A stretch of 5,785 nucleotides of DNA from an uncultured Pirellulaceae bacterium (lineage in GTDB: Bacteria > Planctomycetota > Planctomycetia > Pirellulales > Pirellulaceae). Shown one piece after another: positions 1 through 4,088 of the stretch (position 1 is its first letter; each line of letters begins with the position of its first letter). The stretch lies in contig CAKQNH010000358.1 in the NCBI GenBank assembly GCA_934255105.1, positions 1 through 5,785 of the forward strand, written 5' to 3'. A model generated the notes under the pieces. That model saw only the letters and a list, made by a program, of their open reading frames with translations, ran no database searches and was not told the origin of the DNA. Both the position numbers and the translations under genes were made by a program.

Positions 1-61
1 GTTTGCGAGTGATGGGAGAAAACACGCGGTCATGCATTTCCACCTGCTTCAGCATTAAAAC

Positions 62-112
62 CGAAGCCCCGCGTCGTGAGCGCTTCTAAAAACACCGACG
101 GCGGAGCGTCCG
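62..112 (-). terminator. Possible double intrinsic terminator after the lipoprotein gene
   Basis: Right after the TAA stop at 114-116, the minus strand can form two small hairpins, each followed by a T run. The first pairs GACG with CGTC (97-100 and 107-110) around a 6-base loop, with TTTTT at 92-88. The second pairs GAAGC with GCTTC (63-67 and 82-86), followed by GGTTTT. The stems are only 4 to 5 bp, so either alone would be a weak terminator. The position directly behind a stop codon is what supports the call. Confidence 0.33.
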
Positions 113-113
113 A

Positions 114-575
114 TTACTTTTTGGTAGTCAGCTCTACTTTTCCAAGGTCGTTGGGTTGGCCAGGGCCGAGCGTTACGCTGAAGGGGGTCTTCTTGGGATC
201 CGAGTACTTCTTGTTTAGTTTGTCGGGCCCAGCGTATGCCCGCGCCACCAGATTAAATTCCTGCAGTGCAAAGGTGACGTTGTAATCGCCAGCGGGTGCT
301 CCGTCTCCGTCCTCGTAGGTCGAAATTCGAATGTTGCCGTTGTCGTCGGTGAATCCCTGAGGAAACGTCGGTTGTTGCTTGTCCAAACCCGCCTTGTCGT
401 GCAGCGCGATCTGAATGCCTGGCGTGGGGGTCCCGTCGACGGTCACCGTTCCCTTGATTTTGAAAACTTGCTTTTCATTCGAGTTGTTTTTCGCGGGGCA
501 GCCCGTGGCGGCTAGCAGAGTCATTCCCGCCACGGCCCAGGCGAGCAAATGAAGGTTTCGAGTTTGGCGTAGCAT
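114..575 (-). CDS. Small lipoprotein with a carboxypeptidase-regulatory-like (transthyretin-type) beta-sandwich domain
   Basis: The protein has 153 residues. It begins with a positive N-terminus (R3, R6) and a hydrophobic stretch (residues 8-23) ending in LLAATGC, so C26 is the likely lipidated cysteine and the mature protein would be membrane-anchored. After a polar linker (27-36) comes one compact domain. VFKIKGTVTVDGTPTPGIQI (37-56) is the first strand pair of the carboxypeptidase-regulatory/CNA-B-like fold. GFTDDNGNIRISTYEDGDG (74-92) and PAGDYNVTF (94-102) are the further typical blocks, and KYSDPKKTPFSVTLGPG (123-139) is the usual ending. This architecture is common in planctomycetes, often next to DUF1559 genes; its biochemical role is unknown. 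I chose the start at 575 because a longer reading to 692 would put 39 non-signal residues before the leader and would translate through the palindrome at 648-711. A GGGAG lies 12 bases upstream, which is rather far for a ribosome binding site. The protein is probably structural or ligand-binding in the cell envelope rather than an enzyme. Confidence 0.88.
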   Translation of the reverse strand: MLRQTRNLHLLAWAVAGMTLLAATGCPAKNNSNEKQVFKIKGTVTVDGTPTPGIQIALHDKAGLDKQQPTFPQGFTDDNGNIRISTYEDGDGAPAGDYNVTFALQEFNLVARAYAGPDKLNKKYSDPKKTPFSVTLGPGQPNDLGKVELTTKK

Positions 576-647
576 ATGGAACGCATTCTCCCAATCGAAG
601 GGACCCGGTGATCGTGTATAGGAATAAATGGAGCACAGCACGCGCAC

Positions 648-711
648 GTAGCCGAAGTCGCCCGACTTTGGACCTCGCGTTGGTTTGTCCAAAGTCTGCG
701 CCTTCGGCTAC
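648..711. repeat. GTAG-headed inverted repeat (REP/REPIN-like palindrome)
   Basis: The left arm at 648-672 starts GTAGCCGAAG and ends GACTTTGGA. The right arm at 688-711 is its near-perfect reverse complement, ending CTTCGGCTAC. The only differences are a T/G change and a short CC-versus-A difference in the middle. The loop is 15 bases (673-687). Both outer ends therefore carry GTAG, the head tetranucleotide known from REP sequences mobilised by RAYT transposases. The element fills most of the gap between the DUF1559 stop (751) and the lipoprotein start (575). In the minus-strand transcript it would form a long stem that could protect the upstream mRNA or attenuate read-through. No T run follows, so it is not a classical terminator. 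No transposase is present in the window. Confidence 0.8.
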
Positions 712-750
712 CCAATTCGCGGCAGTTGTTTCTATTTCTTGGACCGACGC

Positions 751-1779
751 TTAGTTGTCCGCGCCAGGTGCCACTTCACCTCCGGCGGCAGTGATGCGGG
801 CCGCGAAGGTATACGCATCCACGCTCTCTGAATTGAACTGCACCGAGCCGTCGGCCATGACAAACTGGGCACCGCCGGTGTGAAAGCTGTGGAATCCCTG
901 GCTGCGTATATTGGTACAATTGATAGCGCAACCTCCTTGGGCCATTGGGAAGGTGGTGGTGCCTCGCACAGCACCTGACAACCAGTGCTCACCGATCAAT
1001 GGATCGCCCCAGCCACCGCCGTTGGTTTCACCTAGGGCTGTCAATACGGGGGCCGGTGCGATGAGTTCTCTGGTGCCTGCATAGATCTTAAAGCCACCGG
1101 TCCGCTCCCCCATGAAGAACGTGTTGCTCGTGCCATCCGAGATCGCTCCGAAAGTGTTCGTCACAGGTTTGGCGAACGAGGAATCGCGCAGCGCTCCGCC
1201 GCGCGACGCTGCGGCTGGTTTATTTGCGTAAGCAATGTTGGAGTAGGCACCGCGCACCCCAGTAGTAACGGAATAATCGCTGGGAGCAGCTCTATAGGAG
1301 GTTTCAGCAAGGCCGGGCAAATCCCCTCCAGCACCGGCTGGGATTTTAGCGGTGTAAATGCGGTCCGCACCGCCGGGTGACGAGGGACAAATGAACATGG
1401 GCAGAGGAGTTGAGATCACTACCTCGTTGGCAGCGCCAATAGGCCCGTTTAAAGCGGTCGGTGAAACGCTGCTGCTGTAGTTGGCGTATAGGGCGGTCTG
1501 CTCCATGTATGGCAGCAGGCCTACTAGGCCCGATTGGATGTTGTAGGGAGGAGCTGGTAGGTGAATATACCACGCCCCCGGAAACGCTTTGAAGGTCGAT
1601 TCGTAGTTGTGAAGGGCCAGCCCTATTTGCTTGAGGTTGTTCGAACACTGCATGCGGCGAGCGGCCTCGCGAGCGGCTTGCACTGCTGGCAACAGCAATC
1701 CGACCAAGACGCCGATGATGGCGATGACCACCAACAGTTCGACCAGCGTAAAGCCGATCCGTTGTTTGTTGCGCAACAT
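751..1779 (-). CDS. DUF1559 (SBP_bac_10-type) pilin-like protein with H-X9-DG C-terminal motif
   Basis: The protein has 342 residues. It opens with a type IV prepilin-like leader: MLRNKQRIG, then FTLVELLVVIAIIGVLVGLL (10-29). Cleavage by a prepilin peptidase is expected between G9 and F10, leaving the conserved glutamate (E14) at mature position 5. The helix continues into PAVQAAREAARRMQCSNNLK (31-50), the hallmark DUF1559 junction. Further family blocks are QIGLALHNYES (51-61), CPSSP (131-135), ISDGTSNTFFMGER (213-226) and the C-terminal H300-x9-D310-G311 (H-X9-DG) motif in FHTGGAQFVMADGSV. The length is usual for the family. These proteins resemble pseudopilins and are thought to sit in the planctomycete envelope or assemble on it; their exact function is unproven. 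The start at 1779 is fixed by the leader and by GGGGAG five bases upstream; an in-frame ATG at 1926 would add 49 residues before the leader and is not used. The lipoprotein gene follows 175 bases downstream on the same strand. Confidence 0.95.
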   Translation of the reverse strand: MLRNKQRIGFTLVELLVVIAIIGVLVGLLLPAVQAAREAARRMQCSNNLKQIGLALHNYESTFKAFPGAWYIHLPAPPYNIQSGLVGLLPYMEQTALYANYSSSVSPTALNGPIGAANEVVISTPLPMFICPSSPGGADRIYTAKIPAGAGGDLPGLAETSYRAAPSDYSVTTGVRGAYSNIAYANKPAAASRGGALRDSSFAKPVTNTFGAISDGTSNTFFMGERTGGFKIYAGTRELIAPAPVLTALGETNGGGWGDPLIGEHWLSGAVRGTTTFPMAQGGCAINCTNIRSQGFHSFHTGGAQFVMADGSVQFNSESVDAYTFAARITAAGGEVAPGADN

Positions 1780-1784
1780 AATTG

Positions 1785-1790
1785 CTCCCC
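1785..1790 (-). promoter_or_regulatory. Ribosome binding site GGGGAG of the DUF1559 gene
   Basis: Read on the minus strand, GGGGAG is followed by CAATT and then the ATG at 1779-1777, a five-base spacing. It is the clearest Shine-Dalgarno sequence in the window, and it selects the ATG directly before the prepilin leader over the upstream in-frame ATG at 1926. Confidence 0.75.
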
Positions 1791-1884
1791 ATTTGAATTG
1801 AAGACTAAAAAGGAACTCGCCAGAACTGGCTTTAACACTAGTGGATTGTTGAAATGAAGTTTTAGAGTTCGAAATGATTGGCAC

Positions 1885-1937
1885 AAGCTTCCAGCTCGCG
1901 CTTTGGGAATGGCTGCGAGTTGGCAAGCTGGAAGCTT
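1885..1937. repeat. Inverted repeat with AAGCTTCCAGCT arms
   Basis: A perfect 12-base arm AAGCTTCCAGCT (1885-1896) is matched by AGCTGGAAGCTT (1926-1937). The pairing can be extended inward through CTCGC (1895-1899) and GCGAG (1915-1919) if a short bulge TTGGCA is allowed. The arms are flanked by GGCAC on the left and ACCCCAC on the right. There is no T run on either side, so it is unlikely to be a simple terminator. It resembles a dispersed palindromic repeat. I have the impression that this arm sequence recurs in Pirellula-type genomes, but that is unverified memory. Confidence 0.7.
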
Positions 1938-2010
1938 ACCCCACCTCATTCCGTACCAGAGCTTGCTAGGCGTGCAGAATAGTCTAAATCCGCTTTGGCT
2001 CTGGACTATA

Positions 2011-2039
2011 TTAAAAGTTGCCATTGTAAATAAAGCAAC
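2011..2039 (-). terminator. Weak terminator candidate after the HTTM gene
   Basis: On the minus strand, 33 bases beyond the TAA stop (2074-2072), GTTGC (2039-2035) can pair with GCAAC (2021-2017) across a 13-base loop, followed immediately by TTTTAA. A second small hairpin (GCAA/TTGC) overlaps it upstream. The short AT-poor stem and large loop make this a low-confidence call; the position after a two-gene operon favours it. Confidence 0.3.
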
Positions 2040-2071
2040 AAGTTTGCAGCAAAGTTCGCATTAATTGCAGG

Positions 2072-3145
2072 TTAAGTGCTCTCTTGAGCGGATAATGCTT
2101 GCTTTTCGTCCGCTATGGCGGTGGGTGACCTGTACGAACCGTCAACTGGCAGGAACGACAGCAAGCTGATGATCATCACCCATTCGAACAGGAATATATG
2201 CATGGTGGCTTCGATCGACAGGTGCAGGCCAATCGCGGCTAGCAATGCCCACTTGCGCGTCGGCTTGCACCATAGCGCCACGGGGAGCAGGCCTTCCAGT
2301 AATACTACGCCCCAGGTCATGGCCGCCAGCAACCAGGGAGTCTCAAACCAAATGTCTGGCAGCGGCAGCCGTCCAAAGAGATCGTCCATCCGCGATACAT
2401 AATATAGCGCAGTGCCGTCGCGCCACGAAATTCCTTGGTACTTCTCCCAGGCGGTCGACAAATAAACGGCTGAAACTTGCAGTTGTACCAGCCGCACTGC
2501 CCACGCAGACTCGTTAAACCGCGTGCCCAGCGGGCCGCGCGGCATGGAGTTAGAGGGCGGGGGAGCTGAGGAGTGAGGAATTGAGGAATCAGGAGTTGTT
2601 GAGTGGGGACGCGCGGGGCGTTGCCCACGCGGTTTAACGAAGTGTGGTTTAATGACGTTCTGGCGGACCAGGTGCGATAGCCAGCGCCCCACAGACCAGC
2701 GATAGTCCAGCGGCATGAAGATCATGCAGAAGGTCAGTATCCGCAACATGGTGTCTTGGCCATCGAAGATATAGCTGTTGCGGTGCTGGAATGAAACCAG
2801 CCCCACGAAGATGCAAGCGATCTGAAACCGCGAGAAGCAACCCAGCCATAGCAGCCCAGTCTGCACGAACATTATCCACCAAAACAATCGCACCGTCGCT
2901 ATATCGCTGGGCAACCAGAACAACAGCGAACCATAAACGCCTTCCCCAATCTGCTGGGCCGTGGCCGATTTCATGACGCCCGCGTCCGTAAACCATTGGG
3001 CCAGCTCCGGGTAGAGCACCAACCAGTAGACTAGTAGCAAGCTGGCACAGGCAACTCGCAGAATGCTACATACCACCGGATGGCAGCTATCGAACAGCCA
3101 GCGGTCGAAGCCGGCCGCCAATGTGGAGTTGGTGCGGTCCGTCAT
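2072..3145 (-). CDS. HTTM-domain multi-pass membrane protein (vitamin K gamma-carboxylase-like fold)
   Basis: The protein has 357 residues and no signal peptide. It shows several hydrophobic segments, roughly at 25-46, 83-103, 106-120, 132-146, 219-233, 268-292, 298-312 and 316-333. Family signatures of HTTM are visible: HRNSYIFDGQDTMLRIL (121-137), followed by a proline-ended helix, then YLSTAWEKYQGISWRDGTAL (228-247), and HLSIEATMHIFLFEW (308-322). HTTM is the membrane domain shared with the vitamin K-dependent gamma-glutamyl carboxylase. K235 in WEKYQG lies where I would place the carboxylase active-site lysine, while the region of its catalytic histidine reads RNSY here. Carboxylase activity should therefore not be assumed. 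The start at 3145 is set by an ATGA overlap with the stop of the upstream gene; a longer reading to 3271 would only add 42 residues out of that gene. Residues about 169-212, rich in Pro, Ser and Arg, are encoded by a 130-base palindromic element and lie in a loop between membrane helices. Substrate unknown. Confidence 0.85.
   Translation of the reverse strand: MTDRTNSTLAAGFDRWLFDSCHPVVCSILRVACASLLLVYWLVLYPELAQWFTDAGVMKSATAQQIGEGVYGSLLFWLPSDIATVRLFWWIMFVQTGLLWLGCFSRFQIACIFVGLVSFQHRNSYIFDGQDTMLRILTFCMIFMPLDYRWSVGRWLSHLVRQNVIKPHFVKPRGQRPARPHSTTPDSSIPHSSAPPPSNSMPRGPLGTRFNESAWAVRLVQLQVSAVYLSTAWEKYQGISWRDGTALYYVSRMDDLFGRLPLPDIWFETPWLLAAMTWGVVLLEGLLPVALWCKPTRKWALLAAIGLHLSIEATMHIFLFEWVMIISLLSFLPVDGSYRSPTAIADEKQALSAQEST
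2511..2640. repeat. 130-base palindromic element inside the HTTM gene (MITE/REPIN-like)
   Basis: The 30-base termini are 2511-2540 (starting TCGTTAAACCGCGTG) and 2611-2640 (ending CACGCGGTTTAACGA). They are reverse complements at 25 of 30 positions, with the outer 15 perfect. Each terminus also contains its own small hairpin, for example GGGC-GTT-GCCC on the right, so the whole resembles two REPs in opposite orientation. The 70-base centre is purine-rich on the plus strand. On the minus strand it reads as degenerate seven-base units such as ACTCCTGATTCCTCAATTCC. The element stays open in the HTTM frame and encodes about residues 169-212. I see no clear target-site duplication and no transposase. 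Confidence 0.75.
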
Positions 3146-3870
3146 GGCAAGTACTCGCGCACGGCCAAGTTCTTGCTGGATGAGATCCACAGCGTCTCGT
3201 CGCGTTTGGGAAGTGTGCCATCGTGGGGCAAGACAATGCTCAGTTGGCTGCGCGTCAGCACCAATCGCCAAGTCGGCTGCTGTGGCCTGCGATTCGTATC
3301 GGAAACCGCCCCGGGTTGCGATTGGTCATAGCGGAACTCGCCAAGAGTTTCGGGGCTAGTCGGCGAGCCGCCGAAAGTCTGGGCGACTTCCGCTACGGGT
3401 TGTTCAATGGGGTGGGCTGTGGGAGAGATCAATTGCCGAGCTAAGTAATCGGCCAGGTCATTGGCAGCGGCAGGGGCGGCGGCCCCCATCGAGTTGCGGT
3501 AGTTCATATGTCTAAACCCTAAGAAGCGCTCCCAGCCGCTAGAGTTGGCCCAGTAGGTAGAATTCCAAACTTCCTGCTGCGAGCCGTCGGGGCGATAGAT
3601 TTCTGCCGATAGCCAAGCATTGTTGAGGATTGGACTCGGGGCGAACAGCGTCCACTGGCCCTGCCACAAACCGCAATAATTTAACCGGGGGCAAACCGCT
3701 TGTTTGACTGGACGCATCCAGGGCCACTGGCTGGGCGCGACATCGATCACTACCACCGCCGCAAATACCAGGAAAAAGAGTCGTACAGTCACTCTCCGCC
3801 AACCGCCGCCGTGGTGCGGCGCAGGTGCCGCTACGGTCTCAAGTTCGTCGAACTGGTGGCTGTGGGGCAT
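3142..3870 (-). CDS. Membrane-anchored partner protein of the HTTM protein, W-x-LFAP motif
   Basis: The protein has 242 residues. A polar, His-rich N-terminus (1-24) and an Arg cluster (R25, R26, R30) precede one hydrophobic helix (about 27-45), so it is probably a single-pass protein with its bulk outside the cytoplasm. Next come CPRLNYCGLWQGQWTLFAPS (60-79), with W73-x-LFAP, and NNAWLSAEIYRPDGS (83-97). WxxFAPxP followed by a strand-forming stretch is, in my recollection, characteristic of proteins encoded beside or fused to HTTM domains. Residues 145-200 look low in conserved structure. The C-terminus returns to strands (TWRLVLTRSQLSIVL, 200-214) and ends VREYLP. The stop TGA (3144-3142) overlaps the HTTM ATG (3145-3143), which implies translational coupling and a joint function. 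No Shine-Dalgarno sequence is visible before the ATG at 3870. I do not recognise a named family and can give no enzymatic role. Cysteines C60 and C66 could pair if the domain is periplasmic. Confidence 0.8.
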   Translation of the reverse strand: MPHSHQFDELETVAAPAPHHGGGWRRVTVRLFFLVFAAVVVIDVAPSQWPWMRPVKQAVCPRLNYCGLWQGQWTLFAPSPILNNAWLSAEIYRPDGSQQEVWNSTYWANSSGWERFLGFRHMNYRNSMGAAAPAAANDLADYLARQLISPTAHPIEQPVAEVAQTFGGSPTSPETLGEFRYDQSQPGAVSDTNRRPQQPTWRLVLTRSQLSIVLPHDGTLPKRDETLWISSSKNLAVREYLP

Positions 3871-3882
3871 GATGTAAATGGT

Positions 3883-3895
3883 GCTTTGTCAAAGC
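3883..3895. promoter_or_regulatory. Palindrome GCTTTGTCAAAGC before the HTTM operon
   Basis: Six-base arms GCTTTG and CAAAGC flank a single central base, 12 bases upstream of the ATG at 3870. The compact symmetry suits an operator bound by a dimeric regulator, or a short hairpin affecting translation initiation. Only one copy is seen and no regulator is encoded nearby, so this is a candidate only. Confidence 0.25.
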
Positions 3896-3926
3896 TTAAG
3901 TTTGGAATTAGCCGTTTGAACCTACT

Positions 3927-3956
3927 TAACTCTAACTCACATCTAACTCTCACATC
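3927..3956. repeat. Short direct repeats of TAACTC in the divergent intergenic region
   Basis: TAACTC occurs at 3927-3932, 3933-3938 and 3944-3949. The larger unit TCTAACTCACATC (3931-3943) is nearly repeated as TCTAACTCTCACATC (3942-3956). This resembles the degenerate seven-base units in the centre of the element at 2511-2640. It may be plain low-complexity sequence. Confidence 0.5.
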
Positions 3957-4010
3957 ATTGCTCCAACAACGTTTTCACGCTCTCCCACCAAACGTTCGAG
4001 CCAATTCGGA

Positions 4011-4037
4011 TTTGGGCTACAGAGCAAACGCTATAAT
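4011..4037 (+). promoter_or_regulatory. Probable dnaE promoter with consensus -10 box
   Basis: TATAAT at 4032-4037 matches the sigma70 -10 consensus exactly. The upstream partner is poor: TTTGGG (4011-4016) at 15 bases is the nearest thing to a -35 box. Initiation around 4043-4045 would give a leader of about 45 bases before the dnaE ATG. Confidence 0.5.
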
Positions 4038-4088
4038 TGATACGTCCGGTAAGTCTAAACGCCTTTTGTATAGGAAACCCAGTCACCG

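Larger units (their letters stand above)
1780..2071. other. Intergenic region between the HTTM and DUF1559 genes
   Basis: This 292-base stretch holds no credible gene. From right to left on the minus strand it contains a weak terminator candidate behind the HTTM stop and a small hairpin with ATAGTC/GACTAT arms (1979-1984 and 2004-2009). It then holds the AAGCTTCCAGCT inverted repeat (1885-1937), a 12-base GCCAG-TT-CTGGC palindrome (1819-1830) and the ribosome binding site of the DUF1559 gene. A weak sigma70-like pair, TTGTGC then 16 bases then TAAAAC, can be read on the minus strand just after the inverted repeat (around 1886-1860), but I do not trust it as a promoter. The gap size and terminator candidate suggest that the DUF1559 gene has its own promoter. 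Confidence 0.6.
3871..4088. other. Divergent intergenic region between the HTTM operon and dnaE
   Basis: These 218 bases separate two divergent start codons and should hold both promoters. The stretch is clearly richer in A and T than the genes around it. On the dnaE side there is a perfect TATAAT. On the operon side I find no convincing promoter pair; a TTGACA is present on the minus strand inside the palindrome at 3883-3895, but it is too close to the start codon to serve as a -35 box for it. A run of TAACTC repeats lies in the middle. An open frame crossing the region on the plus strand is not coding. Confidence 0.6.

Noticed and set aside
1..55. Possible 5' end of another minus-strand gene (ATG at 55 with MLKQVEMHDRVFSPITRK, or ATG at 33 preceded by AGGTGG six bases upstream)
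   Set aside because: Only 11 to 18 codons are visible before the left edge and no family can be recognised. The stretch could be genuine, but the window does not support a call.
576..692. Upstream in-frame extension of the lipoprotein
   Set aside because: It would bury the signal peptide 39 residues inside the protein and would start in the loop of the palindrome at 648-711.
1819..1830. GCCAG-TT-CTGGC palindrome before the DUF1559 gene as a terminator
   Set aside because: The two-base centre is too small for a stable RNA loop and the nearest T run is eight bases beyond the stem. It may be chance or an operator, with nothing to decide.
1780..1926. Upstream in-frame extension of the DUF1559 protein
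   Set aside because: It would put 49 residues before a prepilin leader and would begin inside the inverted repeat at 1885-1937. The ATG at 1779 has a good ribosome binding site.
3146..3271. Upstream in-frame extension of the HTTM protein
   Set aside because: It overlaps the partner gene in another frame. The ATGA junction at 3145 gives a better start and a normal N-terminus.
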